Shown here in pieces: positions 34,306-43,700 of a DNA stretch of 64,000 nucleotides; positions within the stretch are counted from its first letter, which is position 1; the number at the start of each line of letters is the position of its first letter. Origin of the DNA: Streptomyces pseudovenezuelae (GTDB lineage Bacteria; Actinomycetota; Actinomycetes; Streptomycetales; Streptomycetaceae); contig NZ_KQ948149.1 in the NCBI RefSeq assembly GCF_001513955.1, positions 344,227 through 408,226 on the forward strand, in the 5' to 3' direction. Both the position numbers and the translations under genes were made by a program. The notes beneath the pieces were generated by a model. That model had not been told where the DNA came from and did no database searches. It saw nothing but the letters and a program-made list of their open reading frames with translations.

Positions 34306-34956
34306 ATGCCGAGGCAGTTACGCGCTGAACAGACCCGAGCGACGATCATCACCGCCGCCGCCGATCTGTTCGACCGTCGCGGCTATGAATCGACCAGTCT
34401 CAGCGACATCGTCGCGCACGCCCAAGTCACCAAAGGCGCGCTCTACTTCCACTTCGCGGCGAAGGACGACCTGGCGCACGCGATCATGGAGATCCAGTCA
34501 CGGGCCTCGCGGCAGCTGGCGGGGGACGTGGACGCCCGCGGCTACACCTCGCTGGAGGCACTGGTCCGCGTCACCTTCGGGATAGCCCGCCTGTCGGTCG
34601 AGGGGCCGGTGCTCCGGGCCGGGCTCCGGCTCGCCACCGGGGGCGTCGAGGTGCGGCCGCCGCTGCGGCACCCGTTCACGGAGTGGCTGGACCTGGCCAC
34701 GGGCAAGCTGCTGGGAGCGGTCAAGGAGTCCGATCTCCACCCGGACACCGACGTCGACGCCGTGGCGCACTCGCTGGTCTGCTTCTTCGTCGGGACACGC
34801 GTGGTGGGACGGCATCTGGAGCCGGTGGGACGTCAGCCGCGCCGGCTCGCCGAGATGTGGCACGTCATGATCCGGGGGCTGGTGCCGGTGCCTCGACGGG
34901 CGCGGTACCTGACGCTGGTCAGTCAGCTGGAGCAGGAGTCCCGCGGCGGGGGGTGA
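34306..34956 (+). CDS. Second gamma-butyrolactone receptor-like TetR regulator
   Basis: A 216-residue TetR protein of the ArpA/ScbR family: RAEQTRATIITAAADLFDRRG, VTKGALYFHFAAKDD, then a ligand domain with LRHPFTEWLDLATG and LAEMWHVMIRGLVP. The ATG at 34306 is preferred because AGGAG lies 10 nt upstream; the GTG at 34297 is too close to it. It could be either a true receptor or a pseudo-receptor (ScbR2/JadR2 type) that responds to antibiotics; the sequence alone cannot decide. Probably read from its own ARE-bearing promoter and partly from the synthase transcript. Confidence 0.9.
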   Translation: MPRQLRAEQTRATIITAAADLFDRRGYESTSLSDIVAHAQVTKGALYFHFAAKDDLAHAIMEIQSRASRQLAGDVDARGYTSLEALVRVTFGIARLSVEGPVLRAGLRLATGGVEVRPPLRHPFTEWLDLATGKLLGAVKESDLHPDTDVDAVAHSLVCFFVGTRVVGRHLEPVGRQPRRLAEMWHVMIRGLVPVPRRARYLTLVSQLEQESRGGG

Positions 34957-35061
34957 GCGCGTTCCTGCCTTCGGCCGTCACCGGGGGGCGGTACGCCGCG
35001 GCTGGTCGCGCCCGCGCGGTCTGACACAGCCCCGTGCCCCCGCAGTGGTTAAGGTCGGTCC

Positions 35062-36213
35062 ATGTCTATCGGCGCCGCCGTCATCCTCGGCAACGACCCC
35101 GGTTCCTTTCCGCACAGCGTGCTCGCCGAACGGCATCCCGCCATCATCGGGCAGGTGCGGGAGGCGTTCCCCTACGGGCCCGAGCAGCACCGCGCACTCG
35201 ACGCGCTGCACGACAGCTGCACGAAGGGTGTGATCGAGCCGCTGCCCGGCGGCGCCTGGGGCGAGTGGGGGATCGACGCCTACCTGGGGCGCTCCTGGTT
35301 CGACGTGCCGTGGCTGTGGTCCGAGAGCTACTTCTACCGGCGGCTCCTCGACGCCGTCGGCTACTTCGGGGACGGGCCCTGGCACGGCATCGACCCCTTC
35401 CGGCCCTCCAAGCTCGCCGAACTCGACTCCCCGGAGACGGACCAGGAGCTCGCGGCCCTGGACGAACTCGCCGCCCTGCCGGCCGAGGAACAGGGCGCGG
35501 CCCTGTTGCACGGGTCGTTGTGGGGGAACCGCGCCGACCTCGGGTTCCGGCTCTCGGACGGGGAGGCCGAAGGGCGGGACGCCGTACCGGATCTGGTCGC
35601 CGACGACAGCCACCGGCTGTGGGCGCTGCTCGACGGCCACGGCACCCTGTGTCTGATCGCCGACAACGCCGGACGCGAGCTCATCCCCGATCTGCTGCTC
35701 CTCACCCACCTCCTCGAACACGGCCGGATCGAGCGGGCCGTGCTGCACGTGAAGCCGTACCCCTACTACGTCTCCGACGCGACCACCGCCGACGTGGTCG
35801 ACGCCATGCGCCGGCTCGTGCGGGCGCCGGGGGAGGCCGCCGGGTACGGGCGCCGGCTGTGGGAGGCCATGGCAGACGGGCGGCTCGGGGTGCGCGCGCA
35901 CGCGTTCTCCTGCGCTCCGCTGCCGTACGCCGACATGCCGGACGACCTGAGCGCGGAGATCGGCGGCGCCGCGCTCACCGTCCTGAAGGGCGACCTCAAC
36001 TACCGCCGTCTGGTGGGCGACCGGTGGTGGGCGCCGACCACGCCGTTCGCCGACGCGACCGGGTACTTCCCGGGTCCGGTCGCCGCCCTGCGCACCCTGA
36101 AGTCCGACGTGATCACCGGTCTCGACGAGCGTACGGAAGCCGCGCTGGTCGCGGCGGAGGGACGGCGCTGGCGGACCGGCGGGACCCACGCGCTCATCCA
36201 GGTCCGGCCCTGA
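35062..36213 (+). CDS. DUF89 damage-control phosphatase (ARMT1-like)
   Basis: A 383-residue DUF89 protein. Early GSFPHSVLAERHPAIIGQV, a mid-domain Arg/Trp-rich helical region, then CLIADNAGRELIPDLLLLTHLL, which carries the metal-binding Asp-Asn of the DUF89 fold, and KGDLNYRRLVGDR near the C-terminus with the phosphate-binding Lys/Asp. DUF89 enzymes are metal-dependent phosphatases thought to remove damaged sugar phosphates. ATG with AAGG 8 nt upstream. A methyltransferase gene follows 73 bp downstream on the same strand. Confidence 0.88.
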   Translation: MSIGAAVILGNDPGSFPHSVLAERHPAIIGQVREAFPYGPEQHRALDALHDSCTKGVIEPLPGGAWGEWGIDAYLGRSWFDVPWLWSESYFYRRLLDAVGYFGDGPWHGIDPFRPSKLAELDSPETDQELAALDELAALPAEEQGAALLHGSLWGNRADLGFRLSDGEAEGRDAVPDLVADDSHRLWALLDGHGTLCLIADNAGRELIPDLLLLTHLLEHGRIERAVLHVKPYPYYVSDATTADVVDAMRRLVRAPGEAAGYGRRLWEAMADGRLGVRAHAFSCAPLPYADMPDDLSAEIGGAALTVLKGDLNYRRLVGDRWWAPTTPFADATGYFPGPVAALRTLKSDVITGLDERTEAALVAAEGRRWRTGGTHALIQVRP

Positions 36214-36286
36214 GGAGCGTTATGCTGCCGACGTGCACCGGTGGGCTGCCCTACGTCCCGCCGACGGGCAGCGAAAGAGGACGTCA

Positions 36287-37039
36287 TTGACCCCGCGGTA
36301 CGTGAGCAATCCTGGGGAGCCCGTCTACGACGTGGACGCACGGCGCTACGTCGACGTCACGGACGCCCGTGACGAGGCCGACCTGCACGACGTGTTCACG
36401 GACATCTACCGCACCAACCGCTGGGGCTCCGACGAGACCCGCTCCGGACCGGGCTCCGAGCTCCAGCGCATGAAGCGGGTGATCGGCCGACTCGGCGCGC
36501 TCATCGCCGACTTGGGCGTCCGCTCGGTGCTGGACGCCCCGTGCGGGGACCTGAACTGGATGCAGCACGTCGAACTGCACGGGGCCTCCTACCTCGGCGG
36601 GGACGTCGTCGCGGAGCTCGTCGCGGCCAACCGCGCCCACCACCCCGGCCCGGGGCGGGAGTTCCAGCTGCTCGACTTCACCGCCCAGCCGGTGCCGCGG
36701 GTCGATCTCATCGTGTGCCGGGACGCCCTCGTGCACTTCTCCTACCAGCACGTGGTGGAGGCGCTGACCCGGTTCCGGGAGAGCGGCTCGCGCTATCTGC
36801 TCACCACGACCTTCTCCCGGACCGCCGCCAACACCGACATCGTCACGGGCTGGTGGCGGCCGATCAACCTCCGGCTGGCCCCCTTCGGGCTGCCCGAACC
36901 GCTGCAGGTCATCGGCGACGACGAGTCCGACGACTTCTACGACGACAAGACGCTCGCCCTGTGGGACCTCGCGCAGATCCCGGCGAGCTTCCCGGGCTAC
37001 GAGCCGGTGGCCGCCGAGTCGGGATCCCTGGGCGCCTGA
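36287..37039 (+). CDS. Class I SAM-dependent methyltransferase
   Basis: A 250-residue protein with the SAM-binding motif VLDAPCGDLNWM (about residue 80), an acidic motif II region (YLGGDVVAELVAAN), and post-motif DLIVCRDALVHFSY. Small Rossmann methyltransferases of this type act on small molecules or glycans; the substrate is unknown. Start: TTG 36287 has AGAGGA 6 nt upstream; an in-frame GTG at 36233 lacks a ribosome site. The 3' end overlaps the converging STAND ATPase gene by 43 bp. Confidence 0.82.
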   Translation: MTPRYVSNPGEPVYDVDARRYVDVTDARDEADLHDVFTDIYRTNRWGSDETRSGPGSELQRMKRVIGRLGALIADLGVRSVLDAPCGDLNWMQHVELHGASYLGGDVVAELVAANRAHHPGPGREFQLLDFTAQPVPRVDLIVCRDALVHFSYQHVVEALTRFRESGSRYLLTTTFSRTAANTDIVTGWWRPINLRLAPFGLPEPLQVIGDDESDDFYDDKTLALWDLAQIPASFPGYEPVAAESGSLGA

Positions 37040-40000
37040 TCCTCGGACCGCAGCCGGGCCAGCGCCTCCCGGGCGGCCAGGGTCCGTGGATGCCGTAGCC
37101 CCAGCACCTCCTCGCAGGCCGCCCGCACCTCGGTGAACTCCGCCTCGGCCGCACCGAGTTCACCCTTGAGGCAGAGCAGTCCGGCCAGGTTGTGCCGGAC
37201 CGACACGGTGCCCGGGTGCCTCGGCCCCAGCGTCTCCACACAGTCCGCGAGCACCGTGCGGTACTCCGCCTCCGCCTGCTCGACGTGCCCGCGCAGATGC
37301 AGGACGTGCGCGGCACCGTGCCGTACGGACAGTGTCAGCAGATGCTGCTCGCCCAGTACGGTCCGCCGGGCCTCGTAGACCTCCCTGAACTCCTGCTCCG
37401 CGGCGGCGAGTCGGCCCTGGTCCTTGAGCAGGTCGGCGAGATTGTGGCGGACCGCGAGCGTGCCCGGGTGACGGGGGCCCAGGGTCTCCACGCAGTCCGC
37501 GAGGACCGTGCGGTACTCGGTCTCGGCCCGGTCGGTACGCCCCCGCAGATGCAGGACGTGCGCGGCACCGTGCCGTACCGAGAGGGTGAGCAGGTGCTGT
37601 TCGCCGAGCACTTCCCGGCGTGCCGCGTACACCTCCCTGAACTCCGTCTCGGCCGCCTCCAGCTGGCCCCGCTCCATCAGCAGGTCGGCCAGGTTGTGCC
37701 GGACCACCAGGGTGTGCGGGTGCATGTCGCCGAGCAGCCTGCGCCGGACCTCGAAGACCTCCCGGAACTCGGTCTCCGCGTCACCGGGCCAGCCGCGGTC
37801 GCGCAGCACGGTGGCCAGGCCGTGCCGGGCGGCCACGGTCTCGGGATGGTCCTCGCCGTAGGCGTCGGCGCGCAGGCCGAGCACGGTACGGAACTCGTGC
37901 TCGGCCTCGGCCAGGAGGCCCCGGTCGCGCAGCACGTCGGCGAAGCGGTGACGGACGCTGAGGGTGAGCGGGTGGCGCTCGCCCAGCACCTCCAGGCACA
38001 TCCGCAGCGTGTCCCGCAGCTCCTCCTCGGCCTGCCGGAACATGCCGAGTTCGTGCCGCACCTGGGCGGCGTCGAACCGGGCGGCCAGGGTGTCGGGGTG
38101 GCGGTCCCCGAGGGCTTCCCGGTAGGCGCCGAGCAGCAGGCGGTACTCCTCCTCGGCCTCCGCGAGCAGCCCGCGCTGCTGGGACATCCGGGCTATGCCC
38201 TTGCGGGCGGCCAGCGTCTGCGGGGCCCGCTCACCGAGCAGGGTGCGCAAGGTGGCGTACACCGAGCGGTACTCCGCCTCCGCCTCCGCGGGCCGGCCCC
38301 GGTCGCAGAGCAGCTCCGCGAGGGCGTACCGGGCGTCGGCGCTCTCACCGGAGCCGTCGCCGAACAGCGCCCGGGTGTCCTCCAGAACGGAACGCACCAG
38401 CGTCTCGGCGGCGGCGAGCCGGCCCCGCAACTGGAGCAAGTGGGCGGCCGCGGAGCGTACTTCTAGCGCGTCGGGGTCGCGTGGACCGCACGCGAGCACC
38501 ACCGGCTCGCACGCCCCGAGGACCTCCTCGGCCCGGTCCAGCCAACCCCGCCGGATCAGATGCCGGGCCCCGGCCGCCGCCGCCCGCAGCGCCCTGGAGA
38601 CCAGGTCGTCCTCCGCCTCGTACGGGTCGCCGATCAGGGCCAGCGGGGCGTCGCAGTGCGGGAGCAGCAGCCGCCAGCGCGGCCAGTCGCACGGGTCGTC
38701 CTCGCTGAGCTCGGCGGTGGCGCAGACGACCAGGTCGGCGACGACGGCCGCGTACTCCTTCATGTGCTCGGCGAGGTCCCGCTGGAGCCGGCCGGCGTCC
38801 CGGACCAGGGGGTGCATCAGCAGGGTGCGCGTGTGGTCGTCGCCGCCGCGCGGGGTGTGCAGCTCGACCAGGCCGAAGTCGGCGAGCGAGGTGAGCGCGG
38901 TGTACAGCTCCTGGGGTGTGACACCGGGCAGCACCGAGGAGTCCGCCAGCCGGTCGGGGCGCAACAGGCCGACCAACGGCACCGGGGCCTCGCCCAGACA
39001 GCACAACAGCCGCATCAGCGGCCGGGCCTGGACGATGCCCCGCCGCTCCAGGAGGTCCAGCGACAGCTCCCAGGTGCCGGTCACCGGGACCGAGTAGTTG
39101 CTGCCCTGCCGCCCGGGCGGGCGCTCGTCGAGGAGTTCGGTGAAACGCTCGTCGAGGGCCACGCGGTAGTCGGCGTACGTCCGTACGGTCGTCGTGCCCG
39201 GCCAGGCGGGGAACGCCGAGGCCGCCGCGAGATGCGAGCCCGCGATGCGCAGTGCCAGCGGCAGCCCGCCGAGCCGCCGGGTCAGCAGCCGCGCGTCCTC
39301 ACGGGAACCGGCCCGCTCCCCGGCGAGGTCCCACAGCACCTCGGTGGCGTCGTCCTCCTCCAGGGCGTCGACCGAGTGCAGCGTGGCCCACGGCCCCCAG
39401 GTCCTCGGGCTGCTGTCCCGGCTGGTGATCAGCACCAGGCCGGGCAGCTCCGCGGCGGGCCGGATCCAGCCCCTGCCCTCCGCCAACCGGCCGTAGGGCG
39501 CCAGGTGTTCGGGCTCGTCGGCGTTGTCCACCACCAGCAGCCACGGGCTCGCGGTGTCGCACAGCCGCCGCCACAGCAGGTCGGTCGCACTCGAACGCCC
39601 CGACCACGCACGGTCGATGAGGTCCGCGGGCGTGCCCAGCGCCGCCACCACCTCGCGCATCCCCTCGCTCAGCGTGGCAGGGTTCTTCGCCGTCACCCAC
39701 CACACGTCGACGTTCAGCGCGGCGGCGTAGGCGGCGATCTCCAGGGCGACCGTCGTCTTCCCGCTGCCGCCCATGCCGTGCAGCACCTGCACACCCGAAG
39801 TCGGCTTGCCCACCAGCTGTTTGAGCGTGTCCAGGAGCGACTCACGGCCCCGCACCCGGCGGTCGAGCCGGCCCAGCGGAGGCGCCACGGTCAGCGCACC
39901 CGGGGCACGGACCGGCTCCAGCGCCGCCGGGGCCTGCTGGACCTGGATGAGGACCGGGCGCGCGAGGCCGGAGAACTCCTGGACGAACTCGGCCAGCAGA

Positions 40001-40263
40001 CCGGACAGATCGGGATTGCGGGCCAGCAGACCGCGCAGGGTGGTGTCCCACTCCTGGCGCTGCTCCCGCAGCATGATCTCCTGCCGGGCCGGCGGTGCCG
40101 CGTCGAGCGCCGCCCGTGCCCGGTCCAGCCGCTCGACGTCCTCCCGCCGTAAGAACCGCGCCATCCGCTGCCGGGCCGCCTGCCAGGCATCCGTGGTCAT
40201 CAGCCCGACCATGGTGCCCGCGGCGGCTGCGGCGGTCTGGGTGAACAACTCTGCCCCGAACAT
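36997..40263 (-). CDS. Large STAND ATPase (NB-ARC type) with C-terminal TPR array
   Basis: A 1088-residue protein. An N-terminal helical region (1-115), a STAND NTPase with P loop HGMGGSGKTT (162-171) and Walker B WLLVVDNADE (about 240-250), a sensor-like LVLITSRD, a winged-helix segment (DLLERRGIVQARPLMRLLC), then about ten TPR-like 42-residue units from about residue 600 to the end. STAND proteins act as signal-dependent ATPase switches in regulation or defence. No DNA-binding, TIR, protease or nuclease effector is recognisable at the N-terminus. ATG 40263 is chosen (a frame to 40287 adds 8 residues). It overlaps the methyltransferase gene tail to tail. Confidence 0.88.
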   Translation of the reverse strand: MFGAELFTQTAAAAAGTMVGLMTTDAWQAARQRMARFLRREDVERLDRARAALDAAPPARQEIMLREQRQEWDTTLRGLLARNPDLSGLLAEFVQEFSGLARPVLIQVQQAPAALEPVRAPGALTVAPPLGRLDRRVRGRESLLDTLKQLVGKPTSGVQVLHGMGGSGKTTVALEIAAYAAALNVDVWWVTAKNPATLSEGMREVVAALGTPADLIDRAWSGRSSATDLLWRRLCDTASPWLLVVDNADEPEHLAPYGRLAEGRGWIRPAAELPGLVLITSRDSSPRTWGPWATLHSVDALEEDDATEVLWDLAGERAGSREDARLLTRRLGGLPLALRIAGSHLAAASAFPAWPGTTTVRTYADYRVALDERFTELLDERPPGRQGSNYSVPVTGTWELSLDLLERRGIVQARPLMRLLCCLGEAPVPLVGLLRPDRLADSSVLPGVTPQELYTALTSLADFGLVELHTPRGGDDHTRTLLMHPLVRDAGRLQRDLAEHMKEYAAVVADLVVCATAELSEDDPCDWPRWRLLLPHCDAPLALIGDPYEAEDDLVSRALRAAAAGARHLIRRGWLDRAEEVLGACEPVVLACGPRDPDALEVRSAAAHLLQLRGRLAAAETLVRSVLEDTRALFGDGSGESADARYALAELLCDRGRPAEAEAEYRSVYATLRTLLGERAPQTLAARKGIARMSQQRGLLAEAEEEYRLLLGAYREALGDRHPDTLAARFDAAQVRHELGMFRQAEEELRDTLRMCLEVLGERHPLTLSVRHRFADVLRDRGLLAEAEHEFRTVLGLRADAYGEDHPETVAARHGLATVLRDRGWPGDAETEFREVFEVRRRLLGDMHPHTLVVRHNLADLLMERGQLEAAETEFREVYAARREVLGEQHLLTLSVRHGAAHVLHLRGRTDRAETEYRTVLADCVETLGPRHPGTLAVRHNLADLLKDQGRLAAAEQEFREVYEARRTVLGEQHLLTLSVRHGAAHVLHLRGHVEQAEAEYRTVLADCVETLGPRHPGTVSVRHNLAGLLCLKGELGAAEAEFTEVRAACEEVLGLRHPRTLAAREALARLRSEDQAPRDPDSAATGS
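37190..37693 (-). repeat. 252-bp direct repeat within the TPR array
   Basis: Two adjacent units (37190-37441 and 37442-37693) of 84 codons, each equal to two TPRs, are highly similar in DNA; GATGCAGGACGTGCGCGGCA is identical in both. The other TPR units are more diverged, so these two are a recent in-frame duplication. Confidence 0.75.
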
Positions 40264-40479
40264 CGAGGACCCCCTGTCGGCACACACCTCGACGGCTACG
40301 TCCGAACCCCTCTCCCGTCTTCAGGTTCTCATGTCATGTGGCCTCGAAGGGACTTGATCCGGTCGCGAAGTCCGGCACGGGCCGCCCGGGCGCCCCGGCG
40401 ACCCGCGGCGCGCGCGGTGTGCACGGTGCCGCACGTCGGAGGACCCGCAGCTGAGCCGTGCCGAGCAGTCACCCAGGGG

Positions 40480-41030
40480 AGGTGGCCACCCGGGCTCGCG
40501 GCAGCGTCTACTTCCCGCCCCCGGACCGCATCGCGCGCCATGTCCACGAGCTGTGGTACGACGGGCCCGTCCGGCATCTCTTCCTCAGCCGGGCCGCCGT
40601 GGACGACATCCTGCCCAGCCTCGGCCGGATGGCGGCCGGGTTCACGCTGGCGGCCGTCGCCGGGATCGTGCTGGGTGTCGTGGTGGGCCGGTCGCGGTGG
40701 GTGTACGCGCTGGCCGACCCCGTCCTCCAGTTCGCCCGGGCCGTGCCGCCTCCCGCCCTGGTCCCCGTCTTCGTCGTGGTCTTCGCCTTCGGCACCCCGA
40801 TGCAGATCGCCTCGATCGCCTTCAGCGCCGTGTGGCCGGTGCTGATCAACACCGCGGCCGGTGTCCGCAACACCGACCCGCTGCGCCTCGACGTCGCCGC
40901 GGTCCTGCGCCTGAACACCGCCGAACGCCTGTGGTTCCTCGTCCTGCCCTCCGCCCTGCCCCGCATCTTCGCCGGGCTGCGGCTGAGCCTTTCGCTCTCC
41001 CTCATCCTCATGGTGTTCGTGACAGCCGCC
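40480..41030 (+). pseudogene. Truncated ABC transporter permease (SsuC/TauC-like)
   Basis: Plus-strand fragment of a nitrate/sulfonate-type permease: YFPPPDRIARHVHELW, then ILPSLGRMAAGFTLAAVAGI, PPALVPVFVVVFAFG, and the coupling-loop region LRLDVAAVLRLNTAERLW with VLPSALPRIFAGLRLS. The N-terminal membrane segment and everything after LSLSLILMVF are missing; the frame then runs into unrelated sequence (AAELRAPELRPRQ). No ATPase or binding protein is nearby. Both ends are lost, so this is a remnant. Confidence 0.7.
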
Positions 41031-41181
41031 GCTGAGCTCCGGGCGCCCGAACTCCGGCCCCGCCAACCGGACGTCACAAGTCCGCCCGCGAACTCCCGCG
41101 TTCAGCCCGGAGTTCACGCGATGGTGTGATCATGTGTGCCGGGGCGGATGCCTGCGGAGTGCCCTGGGTAGGGCCCGGCTC

Positions 41182-43341
41182 ATGACGCAGCAGCCCTTCG
41201 AACTCCCGCACTTCTACATGCCGTATCCCGCGCGGCTCAACCCGCACGTCGACGAGGCGCGCGCCCACTCGACCGTGTGGGCGCGCGAGATGGGCATGCT
41301 GGAGGGGTCCGGGATCTGGGAGCAGTCCGACCTCGACGCGCACGACTACGGCCTGCTCTGCGCCTACACACACCCCGACTGCGATGGCCCCGCCCTCTCG
41401 CTCATCACCGACTGGTACGTGTGGGTGTTCTTCTTCGACGACCACTTCCTGGAGACCTTCAAGCGCACGCAGGACCGCGCGGGCGGCAAGGCCTATCTCG
41501 ACCGGTTGCCCCTGTTCATGCCGATGGACCTGTCGACCCCGATGCCCGAGCCGGAGAACCCGGTCGAGGCGGGCCTCGCCGATCTGTGGACGCGGACCGT
41601 GCCGTCGATGTCCGTCGACTGGCGCCGCCGTTTCGCCGTCGCCACCGAGCATCTGCTCAACGAGTCCCTGTGGGAGCTGTCCAACATCAACGAGGGGCGG
41701 ATCGCCAACCCCGTCGAGTACATCGAGATGCGCCGCAAGGTCGGCGGCGCCCCCTGGTCGGCCGGCCTGGTGGAGTACGCGACGGCCGAAGTGCCGGCGG
41801 CGGTCGCCGGGTCACGACCGCTGCGCGTCCTGATGGAGACCTTCTCCGACGCCGTCCACCTGCGCAACGACCTGTTCTCCTACCAGCGCGAGGTCGAGGA
41901 CGAGGGCGAACTCAGCAACGGCGTCCTGGTCCTGGAGACCTTCTTCGGCTGCACCACCCAGGAGGCCGCCGACACCGTCAACGACGTCCTCACCTCCCGC
42001 CTCCACCAGTTCGAGCACACCGCCCTCACCGAGGTCCCCGCGATCGCCCTGGAGCACGCGCTGTCCCCGGCCGAGGTGACCGCCGTCGCCCGGTACACAC
42101 AGGGCCTCCAGGACTGGCAGTCCGGCGGCCACGAATGGCACATGCGCTCCAGCCGCTACATGAACGCCCGCGCCGACACCACCTCCCCCTGGCAGGCCCT
42201 GACCGGTCGTGGCACCTCGGCCGCCGATGTCGGCGCCCTGCTCGCCTCGGCCGGCGCCGAGCGGCTGCGCGCCCACACCCATGTGCCGTTCCAGAAGGTC
42301 GGGCCGTCCCTGCTGCCCGACTTCTACATGCCGTTCCCGAACGAACTCAGCCCGCACCTGCCGGGTGCCCGCCCCCGCCTGGCCGAGTGGGCGCACCGCA
42401 TGGGCATGCTCCAGGAGGGCGTCTGGGACGAGGACAAGCTCGCCGCGGCCGACCTCCCGCTGTGCTCGGCGGGCATCGACCCGGACGCGAGCCCCGAGGC
42501 CCTGGACCTGAGCGCGCACTGGCTGGCCTGGGGGACGTACGGCGACGACTACTACCCTCTCGTCTACGGAGGCCGCCGCGACCTCGCCGCCGCCCGCGTG
42601 ACCACACAGCGGCTGTCGGACTGCATGCCCCTGGACGGCGAGCAGACCCTCGTCCCCGTCAACGCCATGGAACGCGGCCTGATCGACCTGTGGACCCGCA
42701 CCACGGCGGAGATGACCCCCGACCAGCGGCGCACGCTCAAGGACTCCGTGAACGTGATGACCGAGAGCTGGCTCTGGGAGCTGGCCAACCAGATCCAGCA
42801 CCGCGTCCCCGACCCGGTCGACTACCTGGAGATGCGGCGCGCCACCTTCGGCTCCGACCTCACCATGAGCATGTGCCGTATGGGCCACGGCCCCGCCGTC
42901 CCGCCGGAGGTCTACCGCAGCGGACCCGTGCGCTCCCTGGAGAACGCAGCGGTCGACTACGCCTGCCTGCTCAACGACGTCTTCTCCTACCAGAAGGAGA
43001 TCGAGTACGAGGGCGAGGTCCACAACTCGATCCTCGTCGTGCAGAACTTCTTCGGCATCGACTACCCGGCCGCGCTGCGTGTCGTCCACGACCTGATGAC
43101 CCAGCGCATGCAGCAGTTCGAGCATGTCGCCGCGCACGAACTGCCCGTCGTCTACGACGACTTCGAGCTCTCGGAGGAGGCGCGCGAGGTCATGCGGGGC
43201 TATGTGACCGACCTCCAGCACTGGATGGCGGGCATCCTGCACTGGCATCGCACGGTCGACCGCTACAAGGCCGAGCACCTGGCCCGCCGCACCCACGGCT
43301 TCCTCCCGGACCGTCCGCCCGCCTTTCCCCTGGCGGTCTGA
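41182..43341 (+). CDS. geoA: Geosmin synthase (germacradienol/geosmin synthase)
   Basis: A 719-residue bifunctional terpene cyclase made of two homologous halves. The N-terminal half has DDHFLE (86-91) and NDLFSYQRE, the Mg-binding motifs that cyclise farnesyl diphosphate to germacradienol. The C-terminal half has the variant DDYYP and NDVFSYQKE and converts germacradienol to geosmin. Length and motifs match the Streptomyces enzyme (about 720-730 residues). ATG 41182; an upstream frame to 41134 is not needed. Monocistronic, with a small hairpin right after the stop and a decayed permease upstream. Confidence 0.97.
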   Translation: MTQQPFELPHFYMPYPARLNPHVDEARAHSTVWAREMGMLEGSGIWEQSDLDAHDYGLLCAYTHPDCDGPALSLITDWYVWVFFFDDHFLETFKRTQDRAGGKAYLDRLPLFMPMDLSTPMPEPENPVEAGLADLWTRTVPSMSVDWRRRFAVATEHLLNESLWELSNINEGRIANPVEYIEMRRKVGGAPWSAGLVEYATAEVPAAVAGSRPLRVLMETFSDAVHLRNDLFSYQREVEDEGELSNGVLVLETFFGCTTQEAADTVNDVLTSRLHQFEHTALTEVPAIALEHALSPAEVTAVARYTQGLQDWQSGGHEWHMRSSRYMNARADTTSPWQALTGRGTSAADVGALLASAGAERLRAHTHVPFQKVGPSLLPDFYMPFPNELSPHLPGARPRLAEWAHRMGMLQEGVWDEDKLAAADLPLCSAGIDPDASPEALDLSAHWLAWGTYGDDYYPLVYGGRRDLAAARVTTQRLSDCMPLDGEQTLVPVNAMERGLIDLWTRTTAEMTPDQRRTLKDSVNVMTESWLWELANQIQHRVPDPVDYLEMRRATFGSDLTMSMCRMGHGPAVPPEVYRSGPVRSLENAAVDYACLLNDVFSYQKEIEYEGEVHNSILVVQNFFGIDYPAALRVVHDLMTQRMQQFEHVAAHELPVVYDDFELSEEAREVMRGYVTDLQHWMAGILHWHRTVDRYKAEHLARRTHGFLPDRPPAFPLAV

Positions 43342-43344
43342 CCC

Positions 43345-43365
43345 GACGGCCGAGACACCGCCGTC
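43345..43365 (+). terminator. Small hairpin after geosmin synthase
   Basis: GACGGC (43345-43350) / GCCGTC (43360-43365), 9-nt loop, 3 bp past the stop. The rest of 43342-43700 (359 bp) shows no gene or other clear signal. Confidence 0.5.
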
Positions 43366-43700
43366 CGGCGGGCCAGGAAGGCGTGCTCTGCGCGGGGCCC
43401 GGCGCGGGGAACGCTTGGTTCCGCGCGGCCGTGCGGCGTGCCCGCGGCAGCGGCTCCGCCGTGTCCGCTCCGGGCCGGAGGAGCAGCCCGGACCGTGACC
43501 GGTGGCCACACCGGCTGACACGCTCCGCGCGGGGTGCGTCGTACGACCTGACGCGCCCCGCGCCCGCCCTGCTCCACCGTCTCTGCCGAGCGTGACCCTG
43601 CCCGTTCCTGACCCCCCGTCAGTCTCACTCGTTCGTGGCTCGTCGCGCGCCCATGTGCCGGGTAGACACCAGCCGGTGGTGATCCAGCCGGAGGCGAACC

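Noticed and set aside
32503..34956. Full antibiotic biosynthetic cluster next to the butyrolactone genes
   Set aside because: No polyketide synthase, NRPS or tailoring genes are seen within the window; only signalling genes are supported.
36997..40263. A confirmed anti-phage Avs-type defence protein
   Set aside because: The STAND and TPR layout fits, but no effector domain or defence neighbours are present, so defence is kept as a hypothesis only.
41277..43595. 772-codon frame overlapping geosmin synthase
   Set aside because: An alternate frame of a known enzyme; Arg/Pro-rich and without motifs.
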